From positions 1-43,717 of the forward strand of contig NZ_QCZJ01000038.1 in the NCBI RefSeq assembly GCF_003075435.1: a stretch of 43,717 bases of DNA, given 5' to 3'. A program made the position numbers and the translations under genes. Shown piece by piece: positions 10,401-18,499 of this stretch; position 1 is the first letter of the stretch; the number at the start of each line of letters is the position of its first letter. The notes below the pieces were generated by a model, which worked only from the letters and a program-made list of their open reading frames with translations, was not told where the DNA came from and ran no database searches. Origin of the DNA: Terrimonas sp. (GTDB taxonomy: Bacteria > Bacteroidota > Bacteroidia > Chitinophagales > Chitinophagaceae).

Positions 10401-11273
10401 TTCAACAGTATCGGTTACCACTACAGTTTCCGGCTCTTTTTCTACCTGAACGGGGCGGGGTTTGACACTTGCCGCCACCGGTTCAATTCTTTTGATAGAA
10501 GTATCAAGCACCCGCAAAAAAGGTTTTCCATCCTTATAAGTGAACTCAAACTTTCCTTTCAGATCATCGTCGAGTGAATATCCATAAGCTTCCAGTAATT
10601 TATTTTTTTGCTTATCCCAGTTACGTATGGTATCAAAATAAAATGGGCCATAAGCATTCAGCAACTGCAGAAATACGGTAACCTTGTGTACGCAAAGAGG
10701 ATGTTCCTGTTCATCACATTTACAGGAAGTATCAAAATTCCGCTCTTCATTTTTTTGAATCACAACGGGATAGGTCTCTCCTTCTATCACAAGGCTTGCC
10801 TCCACCCGTTCATCCACCGCAGACAAAATATTGGCTTTTTGCGAACGCATAATTTTATCTGCTTCTGTAAAACTATCCGGAGAGCTGAGCAGCTTAATTG
10901 TTTTGAGATCAATGTCTTTCATCTTTATCACCGTATGGCGCTGATGATATAAAATATCTTTCTCTCCCAGTATGTTCTTATCTACAAGCTCCTGCAGTTG
11001 AAATAAGGCTGCTGTTTCGTGGCGGCAGATATCACCCAGGTTGTAAGGGCAGGTGCAGCGCACCGAAAGCCCTTTCGGGTCTTTATACTTCTGGACATAT
11101 ACTTTGTAAAAAGTAGCGTAACTATCATCTTTTACCCTAAAAGTAACCGAACCCAATAATTCATCATGCTCAATTAATTCTACAAACCCGATAGAGTGAA
11201 TTTTTTTGCCCCGGCGTATTACTTCATCGGTACCATTATTGTAAACAAACTTGATAAGGTGTGGTAAGGCCAT
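7497..11273 (-). CDS. SNF2-family helicase with two SWIM zinc fingers
   Basis: The 1258-residue protein has a SWIM zinc finger near residues 73-88 (CTC then CRH). A second CxCx7CxH site lies near 184-198 (CKC then CVH). A long middle domain of unknown fold follows, then the SNF2 ATPase. Walker A (DDMGLGKT) is near 822, the DESQ Walker B box near 918, and the helicase motif VI region (RTHRIGQTK) near 1198. Family members move along double-stranded DNA using ATP and remodel bound proteins, including RNA polymerase in the RapA branch. Zinc fingers suggest DNA or protein contact. No methylase or nuclease gene adjoins it, so a defence role is not supported here. Confidence 0.9.
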   Translation of the reverse strand: MALPHLIKFVYNNGTDEVIRRGKKIHSIGFVELIEHDELLGSVTFRVKDDSYATFYKVYVQKYKDPKGLSVRCTCPYNLGDICRHETAALFQLQELVDKNILGEKDILYHQRHTVIKMKDIDLKTIKLLSSPDSFTEADKIMRSQKANILSAVDERVEASLVIEGETYPVVIQKNEERNFDTSCKCDEQEHPLCVHKVTVFLQLLNAYGPFYFDTIRNWDKQKNKLLEAYGYSLDDDLKGKFEFTYKDGKPFLRVLDTSIKRIEPVAASVKPRPVQVEKEPETVVVTDTVETAPATTGPALRIGIVFNEAVKSYPYFAVDVVSGDVNEDVSGFAGKVEKIDLAKFVNADDFAEQDKQLLQQVRKLQDAEINKYVSRNSPFSGIWENIIHHEGDELPEETKSLITEYLYPKLLKIFNEQKQNPLVYFLPAKKNFVTGNLLPAQLAEETITPFFKVAASKKNIEVSCYVQVNGAEINLKENEWQTSLIFKYADTLYNWARQEDIAEIEKFTNKASINISLEDWPEYLEKNIIPLTKEYKVKFDKSLVQEIKDGDPEIKLLLQEKGDYLLFVPVFSYKGFETKFNARDIITIPVNDKVLEIHRDKEKELQFIKKLENLHSNFIRPETGATLALKGADVLKNNWFFLFVDSMKEMNVPVIGFDVLRNFRFNTARPSTQIHISSGMDWFDAKVNVVFGEQHVSIAEIKKALANKQQFVQLNDGTLGILPENWLKKYSLLFRVGEGKNNSLRLSKYHLSVIDELHNEKDETEVMIELEEKYNRLRGFNRIKEIDPPHRLAHILRPYQVAGYHWLNYLSEVGWGGILADDMGLGKTVQALSFMQFYKDTHGTLRAIVICPTTLMFNWENEIKKFTPELTYYIHHGGDRARDKEAFEKCNVIITTYGTLRSDIKLLTDIHFDYVILDESQAIKNPQSKVTKAAGLLEAKNRLCLSGTPLQNNTFDIYAQMNFLNPGMLGSVEYFRNEFATPIDKFGEQDRKDHLKKLLYPFILRRTKEQVARDLPEKTETILFCEMQDEQREIYDAFRNDYRDKILGVINDQGIARSQLTILQGLMKLRQICDSPAIMNEQEKYPNHSIKLEEIGREITENIGNHKALIFSQFLGMLALIKQKLKELEVPFEYFDGSTSATDREKAITRFQNDDTCRVFLISLKAGGVGLNLTAADYVYIVDPWWNPAVEQQAIDRTHRIGQTKNIFAYRMICKDTIEDKILQLQEKKRSLAKDLIADDTAFVKSLTREDVEYLFS

Positions 11274-11569
11274 ACTTATAAACGTTCAAAATATGCCTTT
11301 TGTTTCAGAAAAGGCTAATTGGCGAAATTACGGAAAAATTGACAGTTGGGGTGTGGTAAAGTTTGTGCTTACAAAAGTTTAACATGCTCTGATCTAAATA
11401 CAGGTAGTATGAAAAGTACAGGGTTGCCTGCATGTACATCACTCTACCGGCAGGGATATATAATAAAATGCAATAGCAATAAAAAATGGGTTGTAATTTT
11501 AAGCGTAATGCATTTTGATTTTGAAGTGTGACCCTACTAATATTCTGAATTCAAACAAATCCTGCATAA

Positions 11570-14128
11570 ATGAATTGGCACAGCATATCGCCTGAAGAAG
11601 CACTAAAAGTTGCCAGTACCGGCATTGAAGGACTTAATGATACGGAAGCAAAGGCGAGATTGGAAGAATATGGTTATAATGAGCTCATTGCTAAGAAAAA
11701 AACGCCTGCTATTATTTTTTTTATGCGCCAGTTTAAAGATGTGATGATATTGGTGCTGGTAGCAGCTGCAATTATTTCCGCAGTAATCGGCGAGCTCACA
11801 GATACTATAGTAATTATAGTCATAATTTTCATCAATGCCATTATAGGCTTTATACAGGAATACCGCGCAGAGCAGGCAATGCGGGCACTAAAAAAAATGG
11901 CAGCACAAACTGCCATCGTTGTTAGGCACAATGCTACGCACGAAATAAAAGCAGAAGAACTTGTGCCCGGCGATATCGTTTTAATAGAAGCAGGCAACAC
12001 AGTTCCTGCTGATATGCGACTGCTCGAAGTGCACGCACTTAAAATAAATGAAGCCAGTCTTACGGGCGAATCAAATGCTGTTGATAAAACCTCCGGGACA
12101 TTAAACAGCACGGATGCTGCCGTTGCTGATAAAACCAATATGGCTTTTAAAGGCACACAGGTTACTAACGGTAATGCAAAAGCGGTAGTTACGTCAACCG
12201 GCATGCATACTGAGTTAGGTAGGGTGGCAGGCATGCTGGATGATGCCGATAGTCAAACGCCTCTGCAGAAAAGGCTTGCAGATGTTAGTAAAAAACTCAC
12301 ATTTATTATTCTTGGACTTTGTATTGTTTTTTTTATAACAGGTTATCTGCGTGGAGAAAATTTTAACCAGATTCTGCTTACTTCCATTTCTTTAGCTGTT
12401 GCGGCCATACCGGAAGCTTTGCCTGCGGTAATTACCGTATCATTGGCATTAGGCGCCCGTAAGCTTGTTAAAAAAAATGTATTGATACGCAAACTCCAGG
12501 CTGTAGAAACACTGGGATCGGTTACATTCGTCTGTACCGATAAAACAGGCACACTTACCAAAAATGAAATGGTAGTTAAAGAGATATGGGTTAATAATAA
12601 TGAAATAAAAGAAACATTATTGCAGGCCATGCGCCTGAACCAGGATGTAAAGCAGGATGACAAAAAGCTGAATGGCGACCCAACGGAAATAGCAATGGTT
12701 GAATATGCCGGATTTGCTGTACATAGTAAACTTAAACGCATTGCAGAAATTCCGTTTGATGCAGACCGGAAAGCAATGACCACAGTGCATGAAAAAGATG
12801 GCAGCCTGTGGGTAATTACAAAAGGAGCTATCGAATCTTTAAGCAATATGCTGAAAGATAGTACAGAAAAGAATGAACTCACGAGGGAAGCAGAACGGAT
12901 GTCTGCTGCGGGTATGAGAGTAATTGCTTTTGCAGGTAAATACATTCAGCAATTGCCGGGTAAAATATGTCCTGAATCGTTGGAAAGTGGTTTGCAATGT
13001 ATTGGAATAGCCGGGCTTATCGATCCGCCAAGGGACGAAGCAAAACGGGCAATAGCACAATGTAAAAAAGCGGGGATTATTCCTGTAATGATCACAGGTG
13101 ATCATCCTCTAACTGCAGCAGCCATTGCACGTGAAATTGGTATTATAGATAACAAAAAACAGAAAGTAATAAGTGGTAGGGAATTGTCTTCAATGGATGA
13201 TATAACTCTTGAAAATACCATTGAAATGATCAGGGTGTATGCCCGGGTGTCACCGGATCAGAAACTAAGAATAGTGAATGCCCTGCAACACAGGGGGCAT
13301 TTTGTAGCCATGACAGGAGATGGTGTGAACGACGCGCCTTCCCTGAAAAAAGCAAATATTGGTATTGCTATGGGGATAACCGGAACAGATGTAACTAAAG
13401 AAGCTGCAGATATGATTTTGATGGACGACAACTTTTCTTCGATTGTTGGCGCGGTTAAAGAAGGGCGACGCATTTATGATAATCTCAGGAAATTTGTAAA
13501 GTATATTTTTACAGGTAACAGTGCTGAGATCATTACTTTATTTGCAGCGCCACTTGTAGGATTGCCTATTCCGTTATTACCTGTGCATATACTTTGGGTA
13601 AATTTGGTAACTGATGGTTTGCCTGCACTGGCTTTATCAACTGAGCCTGCTGAAAAGAATATTATGTTAAGACCTCCGCGACATCCGGGCGAAAGCATCT
13701 TTGCCAAAGGATTAGGCATACATGTTATATGGGTAGGGCTTTTTATTAGTGCATTAACACTGGCAACACAATATTATTCCATTCAAAAAAAAATTGAGCA
13801 TTGGCAGACTGTCGTTTTTTGCATATTATGCTTTGCACAGCTTTGGCATGTGATTGCTATCAAGAGTGAAATGTCTTCTGTATTCAGTAAAGTTTTCCTG
13901 AGCAATAAACTGTTGTTGTCAGCTGCAGGCGTTACTGTTTTATTACAACTTGCAGTTGTTTATATCCCGGCTTTGAATAATTATTTTCATACACAGCCAC
14001 TTTCTGCATTTGAGTTGTTTCTTGTATTTGCAATATCTTCTATTGTTTTGCCTGTAGTAGAAACAGAAAAGTTTATTAAGCGGCAATTGCTGAAGAAAAG
14101 AGATGATCAGTTGCTTTTCCCGGAATAA
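11570..14128 (+). CDS. P-type calcium-transporting ATPase
   Basis: The 852-residue product has the order of a P2-type pump. N-terminal cation ATPase segment, membrane helices and actuator domain with LTGES come first, then PEALPAV in the fourth helix. The phosphorylation site is DKTGTLT with the aspartate at residue 324. The hinge motif TGDGVNDAPSLKKA and C-terminal helices follow. PEALP and overall length fit SERCA/PMCA-like calcium exporters of the cytoplasmic membrane; manganese or sodium transport cannot be excluded. It stands alone between a divergent helicase gene and a convergent comB (3 bases apart). No TAnnTTTG promoter is obvious in the 296 bases upstream. Confidence 0.9.
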   Translation: MNWHSISPEEALKVASTGIEGLNDTEAKARLEEYGYNELIAKKKTPAIIFFMRQFKDVMILVLVAAAIISAVIGELTDTIVIIVIIFINAIIGFIQEYRAEQAMRALKKMAAQTAIVVRHNATHEIKAEELVPGDIVLIEAGNTVPADMRLLEVHALKINEASLTGESNAVDKTSGTLNSTDAAVADKTNMAFKGTQVTNGNAKAVVTSTGMHTELGRVAGMLDDADSQTPLQKRLADVSKKLTFIILGLCIVFFITGYLRGENFNQILLTSISLAVAAIPEALPAVITVSLALGARKLVKKNVLIRKLQAVETLGSVTFVCTDKTGTLTKNEMVVKEIWVNNNEIKETLLQAMRLNQDVKQDDKKLNGDPTEIAMVEYAGFAVHSKLKRIAEIPFDADRKAMTTVHEKDGSLWVITKGAIESLSNMLKDSTEKNELTREAERMSAAGMRVIAFAGKYIQQLPGKICPESLESGLQCIGIAGLIDPPRDEAKRAIAQCKKAGIIPVMITGDHPLTAAAIAREIGIIDNKKQKVISGRELSSMDDITLENTIEMIRVYARVSPDQKLRIVNALQHRGHFVAMTGDGVNDAPSLKKANIGIAMGITGTDVTKEAADMILMDDNFSSIVGAVKEGRRIYDNLRKFVKYIFTGNSAEIITLFAAPLVGLPIPLLPVHILWVNLVTDGLPALALSTEPAEKNIMLRPPRHPGESIFAKGLGIHVIWVGLFISALTLATQYYSIQKKIEHWQTVVFCILCFAQLWHVIAIKSEMSSVFSKVFLSNKLLLSAAGVTVLLQLAVVYIPALNNYFHTQPLSAFELFLVFAISSIVLPVVETEKFIKRQLLKKRDDQLLFPE

Positions 14129-14131
14129 AAA

Positions 14132-14863
14132 TTAACCAATACACAACTTCCCATCGCCATATAATGGCAATATATTGGCGGTATCTGGTATCAGGCAATG
14201 CTGAATATCCTTTTCTAATCCATAACCGCTCAGGCGTATATAATGTGAAGCTTTTTTGTTTTTTATAAAAGCATACAAGTCATCTTTGGCTTCGTTGTAA
14301 AGTGCATCTGCTATTACAGAAGAATCACAATTGATATCAAAATGCGCTTTTACTTTGTTGATTACGGCACCGGCAAATAAAGTGTCTTCAATATTAATTT
14401 TATTCTTCCATGCCGCGCAGGCGAGTATTACATTTTGTTTTTGACTGATGAGATAATCAACAACGGCGGATAAATTGGCGAAGGATCCGGTAACAATATT
14501 TTTAGCGCCTCTTTCCAGCGCCATATGTAATAATTTGGTGCCGTTGGTTGTGGTAAGCACCAATACTTTATCCTTTATAAATTCCGGGTAATATTCAAAG
14601 GGAGAATTGCCATGCTGAAGCCCTTCAATCACTTTACCTTCACGTTCGCCGGCTGTAATGCCATTGGTAGCTTTGCCCAGCTCTATACAACGTTCCACAC
14701 TATCAACCGGCATAACACAGGTTGCACCATTATACAGCGCTGTCGGGATGGTTGATGTTGCCCTTAATACATCAATGATCACCACGATTGCATTATCAAT
14801 ATCATAAAGGTTTAAAAGCGCCGGAGATAGTACGGTATATAAAGTAGGTTTATGATCAGCCAT
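14132..14863 (-). CDS. comB: 2-phosphosulfolactate phosphatase
   Basis: The 243-residue product carries the ComB pattern: an N-terminal VIIDVLRATST segment, GEREGKVIEGLQHGNSP near 76-93, and TTTNGTKLL near 109. The enzyme removes phosphate from 2-phosphosulfolactate to give sulfolactate, a step of coenzyme M synthesis in archaea. Bacterial members are often found without that pathway, in sulfonate or sulfolipid metabolism. No other sulfolactate gene is nearby, so the pathway here is open. The ATG is preceded by AT-rich DNA and converges on the ATPase gene. Confidence 0.85.
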   Translation of the reverse strand: MADHKPTLYTVLSPALLNLYDIDNAIVVIIDVLRATSTIPTALYNGATCVMPVDSVERCIELGKATNGITAGEREGKVIEGLQHGNSPFEYYPEFIKDKVLVLTTTNGTKLLHMALERGAKNIVTGSFANLSAVVDYLISQKQNVILACAAWKNKINIEDTLFAGAVINKVKAHFDINCDSSVIADALYNEAKDDLYAFIKNKKASHYIRLSGYGLEKDIQHCLIPDTANILPLYGDGKLCIG

Positions 14864-15300
14864 GCCTTAATATTAAAAATGAGGCTGCAAATATCGTTAA
14901 AGCATTTGGCTTTTGGGAGGTAAGATTTTTATCCGATGCATTCCTTCAAAACAAATAATATACCTATTAGAGTTCTTCGTTCATTCAATCGCTTTGCAGC
15001 GAAAACTTTGTGCCCTTCGGGTTATATTTTACCGCAAAGCGCGTCAAGGAATTACGCAAAGCACTCAAAGCCGGATAAAAGGAGTATATATAATCCTTAG
15101 CCTGTTTAGGATTGTGTGCAAAGTTGAAATATATAACCTTTGCTCATGGATAATCATGCATGCACTTTTCCGCATGGAGCGGAATTGGGGTGTGAGGCTA
15201 TAGTACAATTTTCAGCATTAGGAGAAATGTTCCAGAATTATACTATTGCTCAGCATAAACCCCTCAACCCGTCACTCCGACCAAAGGAGGGGTCTATGCC
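14864..15300. other. Intergenic region with CGCAAAG-type repeats
   Basis: No gene is supported in these 437 bases; an open frame at 14913-15203 has no recognisable protein features. The region holds a degenerate CAAAG repeat (14991-15070) and an inverted repeat just past the antitoxin stop (15248-15309). The remainder is unremarkable AT-rich DNA. Confidence 0.55.
14991..15070. repeat. Degenerate 9-base CGCAAAG repeat cluster
   Basis: CGCAAAG occurs at 15033 and 15055. Each is followed exactly 9 bases later by a CAAG-type copy (15042, 15064). The inverse GCTTTGC stands at 14991 and pairs with GCAAAGC at 15034-15040. The spacing is mostly 9 with one slip. It is similar in style to the 7-base arrays but a different period and core, and is not attached to a stop codon. 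Confidence 0.55.
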
Positions 15301-15309
15301 TTACTGAGC
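15248..15309. terminator. Long inverted repeat at the antitoxin gene end
   Basis: GCTCAG (15248-15253) pairs with CTGAGC (15304-15309), CATA (15254-15257) with TATG (15295-15298), and ACCCCTC (15259-15265) with GAGGGGT (15287-15293). The right arm reaches into the last codons and stop of the HTH gene. It probably ends or stabilises the toxin-antitoxin transcript. No T tract follows, so simple intrinsic termination is uncertain. Confidence 0.5.
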
Positions 15310-15630
15310 GAATTGTAATTGTCTGTTTTCAATCTTTACATTGAACCTGATTTCTGCCTTTAGCGCTTTAAATACTTTCAATATAGTATCAATGGTTGCG
15401 CTATTAGCGCTGCTCTCTAATTTTGATATCTGTGCTTTTTGTACACCTACCAGCTTGCCCAGTTGTTCCTGAGTAAGGTTGCGCTCCTGCCTTGCTTTTC
15501 TAATCATGTAGCTCAGTACTTCCATACTCAATTCATATTCATACTTGTCTCTTTCGGACGTTCCAGGTTTGCCAATATATTTATCTTTCATCTCGGCAAG
15601 CGTATAAGTCTTTATTTGCTTTTTTGCCAT
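15301..15630 (-). CDS. HigA-type antitoxin, XRE helix-turn-helix protein
   Basis: The 109-residue product has an XRE/Cro-like helix-turn-helix at about 43-97, with LTQEQLGKLVGVQKAQISKLE as the recognition part. I start at the ATG at 15630, just 4 bases past the toxin stop; the frame is open further upstream but that part overlaps the toxin gene. Toxin-first order is the HigBA arrangement. The protein would neutralise the toxin by binding it and repress the operon at the palindrome 16001-16028. The N-terminal 42 residues may be the toxin-binding part. Confidence 0.85.
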   Translation of the reverse strand: MAKKQIKTYTLAEMKDKYIGKPGTSERDKYEYELSMEVLSYMIRKARQERNLTQEQLGKLVGVQKAQISKLESSANSATIDTILKVFKALKAEIRFNVKIENRQLQFAQ

Positions 15631-15634
15631 GATG

Positions 15635-15976
15635 TTATTTTTTGTTTTTAAATTCGAAATACTTCTTTCTGATTCTTTCAGCTTTCTCAATTTCATTGGA
15701 TGGCGTTTTTTGTTCTTTCTTGAAAAATCCATGTGTTGCAAAAACAAGTGTATGTACTGATGAGGTTTTATCCCAAAACGCCAGCAATCTTATTTGGGTA
15801 CCAGCATATAATGTTCTGAACTCCCATATTTCATTTTGGAGCTTTTTAAAAAGCCTGGGATCATTTGTCTGTTCAGCCAAATCAATATTATAAAACACTT
15901 TTTTCGCAGCTTTGGAATCAAGGTTAGCAAGAAATTGATTTGCTTCTTCAAGAAAGCGTGTTTCAAAATATCTCAC
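15635..15976 (-). CDS. HigB/RelE-type toxin (Gp49-like)
   Basis: The product is 113 residues from the GTG start I chose. It has the compact RelE/HigB fold signature: FLEEANQFLANLD, a K-rich helix, IWEFRTLYAGTQIRLLAFWD, and VFATHGFFKKEQKTP near the C-terminal end. Members cut mRNA in the ribosomal A site and stall growth. The frame is open up to 16057, but that extension would run through the perfect palindrome 16001-16028, which looks like the operator. The GTG at 15976 lies just downstream of it. The start is inferred; the family call is firm. Confidence 0.82.
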   Translation of the reverse strand: MRYFETRFLEEANQFLANLDSKAAKKVFYNIDLAEQTNDPRLFKKLQNEIWEFRTLYAGTQIRLLAFWDKTSSVHTLVFATHGFFKKEQKTPSNEIEKAERIRKKYFEFKNKK

Positions 15977-15990
15977 AATGGGTGTTTTGG

Positions 15991-16028
15991 TAAAGATAAA
16001 AGATAGTTTCCAATTATGGAAACTATCT
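15991..16028 (-). promoter_or_regulatory. Toxin-antitoxin promoter and operator
   Basis: AGATAGTTTCC (16001-16011) and GGAAACTATCT (16018-16028) form a perfect 11-base inverted repeat with a 6-base centre. Leftward of it is TATCTTTA (15991-15998), a near match to the TAnnTTTG -7 element. A TTTC 20 bases upstream of this lies inside the right arm. This placement is what autoregulation by an antitoxin would need. The binding protein is inferred to be the adjacent HTH protein. Confidence 0.7.
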
Positions 16029-16119
16029 TTTCTAAAGAATTTTGACAGAAGACACAACCTTCAAAACCCGCAAACGGATTTATTCAGCAACTTTTATCAA
16101 TCATTTAAATGTTAGTTCT

Positions 16120-16593
16120 TTACCCCATTACGGCTCTCCACTTATCTGATTCTGCATACTGGCGTACCAGTTCATTGCGCTTGCTGAGTATTTTCTCAAA
16201 GTATTTTCTCAGGAAAAATTTACCGAGCATGCCACCAATAGCATCGCGGGGCTCTTCCATTTCAACCAGGTCAATTACTATAGTACCGTTTTCTACCTGC
16301 ATAAAATGGTGCTCGTGCCTGAAGCTTTTTAAGTCGCCCTTTACCTGCTCTTCCACAAATTTCTGCTGGTTCTCCATTTCAGTTACCCGCAAGGTAACAG
16401 CTCTTGTTTTGCCCAGGTGTTTGGCGGAGAGCGTCATGGTATCGCCGGGCTTTACCAGTATATCACTGGCGCTGGCGGTTAATGTTTCGTTTCTGCCCTC
16501 AAGCGCTTTTTTAAAAACAGTTGAGTTGCGGCAAAGATTAAATACGCGGTCTGCAGGCGCTTTAATAAATGTTGTAAGATGGATGGAGGACAT
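16120..16593 (-). CDS. SRPBCC-family protein
   Basis: The 157-residue product fits the START-like SRPBCC fold. It opens with IHLTTFIKAPADRVFNLCRN and has a central GDTMTLSAKHLG strand pair. The late H-H-F-M-Q pattern and C-terminal helix (about 133-150) also match. Such proteins have a deep pocket for hydrophobic ligands and include cyclases, hydrolases and cell-division-related coenzyme Q carriers. No catalytic residues are conserved clearly enough to narrow the function. It lies 96 bases beyond gcvT on the same strand and could be co-transcribed. Confidence 0.75.
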   Translation of the reverse strand: MSSIHLTTFIKAPADRVFNLCRNSTVFKKALEGRNETLTASASDILVKPGDTMTLSAKHLGKTRAVTLRVTEMENQQKFVEEQVKGDLKSFRHEHHFMQVENGTIVIDLVEMEEPRDAIGGMLGKFFLRKYFEKILSKRNELVRQYAESDKWRAVMG

Positions 16594-16689
16594 GGGATAT
16601 ATAATTAATAAATTAGAATAAATACCTATATAGCTCTGTCATTTTCATGCCAGAACTTATTGTTCTATCTAACTTATTTCTATCACTTT

Positions 16690-17808
16690 TTATTGTTTCT
16701 GCTGCACAAAAGGTAGCTTAGAAACTTTAGCTTTCAGGAGTTTATCTCTTACTTCTATAAAAATTTCGCTATCAATAGGTGAAAATGCAGTGCTTACATA
16801 TCCCATACCGATAGCCCTGCCTAATGTGGGAGACTGTGTACCAGAAGTTACCCTTCCTATAAGATTACCCTCCGCGTCTTTTATGCGGTAATCATGGCGG
16901 GGAATTCCCCTGTCAATCATTTCAAAACCAACCAGTTTTTTATCCGGTCCTGCTGCTTTTTGCTTTTGCAGGTATTCGCTTGCTGTAAAGTTTTTGGTGA
17001 ATTTAGTTATCCAGCCCAGTCCGGCTTCAAGTGGTGTGCTGAAATCATCAATATCGTTGCCATACAGGCAATAGCCCATTTCCAGCCTGAGTGTATCCCT
17101 TGCACCTAAACCAATCAGTTTTAATCCTTTCGGTGTGCCTTCTTTAAAAATAGCATCCCAGATTTTATCGGCGTTCCCGTCTTTATCTTCAAAATATATC
17201 TCCAGGCCTCCGGCACCGGTATAGCCGGTAGCGCTTACTATTACATTATCAACTCCGGCAAATTTTCCTTTTACAAAAGTGTAATACCTCAGGTTCAGGA
17301 TATCCATATCTGTAAGCGGCTGTAATATTTTGGAGGCATTGGGCCCCTGTATTGCCAGCAAACCGGTACGGTCTGAAATATTGTGCATTTCAGCGCCATT
17401 GGTATTCTGAAATTCAATCCAGTCCCAGTCTTTTTCAATATTGGCGGCATTTACCACCAGCATATACACTCCTGCCTTGCCGGCATGCAGGTTATTTTCT
17501 TCAATGCAGTATACCAGCAGGTCGTCTACAATACCTCCGTTTTCATTGGTTAAGCAGCTATACTGAATTTTTCCTGCGGTGAGCTTTGAAGCATCATTGG
17601 TAGTAACCCGCTGAATAAGTTCCAGTGCATTTTCTCCTTTAAAAATAAATTCACCCATGTGGCTAACATCAAAAACCCCGGCATTGTTGCGCACTGCCGC
17701 ATGTTCATCATTAATTCCGGTATAGCTGATGGGCATATTATAGCCTGCGAACTCAGCCATCTTTGCACCTGCCGCTATATGTTTTGCGGTAAAAGGAGTT
17801 TCTTTCAT
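16690..17808 (-). CDS. gcvT: Glycine cleavage system aminomethyltransferase (T protein)
   Basis: The 372-residue product has the GcvT order: an N-terminal [19 protein letters not shown] near 47-53 in the folate site, QGPNASKIL, the [13 protein letters not shown] block and the C-terminal [13 protein letters not shown] beta domain. It transfers the methylene group of lipoyl-bound glycine to tetrahydrofolate and releases ammonia. The genes for the P, H and L proteins are not in the window, as is common in Bacteroidota. It is downstream of the gamma carbonic anhydrase gene, separated by 110 bases that contain a heptamer array. Confidence 0.95.
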   Translation of the reverse strand: MKETPFTAKHIAAGAKMAEFAGYNMPISYTGINDEHAAVRNNAGVFDVSHMGEFIFKGENALELIQRVTTNDASKLTAGKIQYSCLTNENGGIVDDLLVYCIEENNLHAGKAGVYMLVVNAANIEKDWDWIEFQNTNGAEMHNISDRTGLLAIQGPNASKILQPLTDMDILNLRYYTFVKGKFAGVDNVIVSATGYTGAGGLEIYFEDKDGNADKIWDAIFKEGTPKGLKLIGLGARDTLRLEMGYCLYGNDIDDFSTPLEAGLGWITKFTKNFTASEYLQKQKAAGPDKKLVGFEMIDRGIPRHDYRIKDAEGNLIGRVTSGTQSPTLGRAIGMGYVSTAFSPIDSEIFIEVRDKLLKAKVSKLPFVQQKQ

Positions 17809-17870
17809 GAGTGGTTATTTATTGTAATAAGTTGATGTTATTATATTTTACTGGAAAATCTATTTTTTAC

Positions 17871-17933
17871 CATTGCCCGTTGCCCACCGCTCACTGCCCA
17901 TCGCCCACTACCCATCGCCTATTCCCCATCCTT
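17871..17933. repeat. Heptamer array containing a stop codon
   Basis: Nine 7-base units run in phase, plus-strand consensus CAYYGCC; CATCGCC occurs twice, 14 bases apart (17899, 17913). On the minus strand the units read GGCRRTG. The last units overlap the final codons and TAG stop (17919-17921) of the carbonic anhydrase gene, so the array starts within the coding sequence and runs into the spacer before gcvT. Confidence 0.82.
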
Positions 17934-18440
17934 AAACCAACTGCTGTACATCAGGTAATTATTAGCGATACGGTTTATTTCCCCGCTGATCAGTTCCTGC
18001 GAGATGGTTTTTACCTTTTTTGCAGGCACACCTGCATAAATGGAATTAGGCTCAACCTTTGTTCCTTCCAGCACAACCGCGCCGGCTGCAATAATAGAAA
18101 AACTGCCTATCTCCGCGTTATCCATCACTATTGCGCCCATGCCTATCAGCACATTATCATGCACTTTACAGCCGTGCACAATGGCATTATGGCCAATACT
18201 TACATTGTCGCCAATAATGGCTTGTGTTTTTTGATATGTGCAATGGATAACAGCCCCATCCTGGATATTCACCTTATTACCAATCCTGATGGCATTTACA
18301 TCTCCCCTTACCACTGCGTTAAACCATATACTGCAATCATTACCCATCACTACATCTCCCACAATAGTAGCATTGGGCGCTAAGTAGCAGTTTTCGCCAA
18401 TTGCGGGATATATTTCTTTTACAGGTAAAATTAAAGCCAT
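17919..18440 (-). CDS. Gamma-class carbonic anhydrase-like hexapeptide protein
   Basis: The 173-residue product is a left-handed beta helix built of hexapeptide repeats ([LIV]Gxxxx), from about 15 to 135. Three histidines, H66, H84 and H89, sit at the spacing of the zinc or iron ligands of gamma carbonic anhydrases (Cam/YrdA family). Trimers bind metal between subunits. CO2 hydration is the family's name activity but many YrdA-type members are poorly active, so the role is uncertain. A C-terminal amphipathic helix follows. The last codons lie in a heptamer array. It appears to be in one leftward operon with the PfkB gene and gcvT. Confidence 0.87.
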   Translation of the reverse strand: MALILPVKEIYPAIGENCYLAPNATIVGDVVMGNDCSIWFNAVVRGDVNAIRIGNKVNIQDGAVIHCTYQKTQAIIGDNVSIGHNAIVHGCKVHDNVLIGMGAIVMDNAEIGSFSIIAAGAVVLEGTKVEPNSIYAGVPAKKVKTISQELISGEINRIANNYLMYSSWFKDGE

Positions 18441-18449
18441 TGGAATAAG

Positions 18450-18498
18450 AGGTTACAAGTTTCAGGTCTCAGGTTTCAGGTTCCACATTCCCTATTCC
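18450..18498. repeat. Heptamer array filling the PfkB-carbonic anhydrase spacer
   Basis: Seven 7-base units run in phase, plus-strand consensus AGGTTTC sliding into CTATTCC. AGGTCTC (18464), AGGTTTC (18471) and AGGTTCC (18478) are adjacent. On the minus strand the array begins one base after the TAA stop of the kinase gene (18500-18502) and ends 9 bases before the next ATG, so it makes up nearly the whole 59-base spacer. Confidence 0.85.
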
Positions 18499-18499
18499 C

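Noticed and set aside
7497-11273. Defence system based on the SNF2 helicase
   Set aside because: No methylase, nuclease, PLD or other defence partner lies beside it; the neighbours are an outer-membrane gene and a calcium pump.
11346-11531. A 61-codon open frame upstream of the calcium ATPase gene
   Set aside because: It has no domain, and the length is expected by chance in AT-rich spacer.
14913-15203. A 96-codon open frame in the region between comB and the antitoxin gene
   Set aside because: It lies in repeat-bearing DNA, has odd composition and no motif.
17811-18383. A 190-codon open frame on the plus strand opposite the carbonic anhydrase gene
   Set aside because: It is antisense to a well-supported gene and runs through the heptamer array; the product has no recognisable domain.
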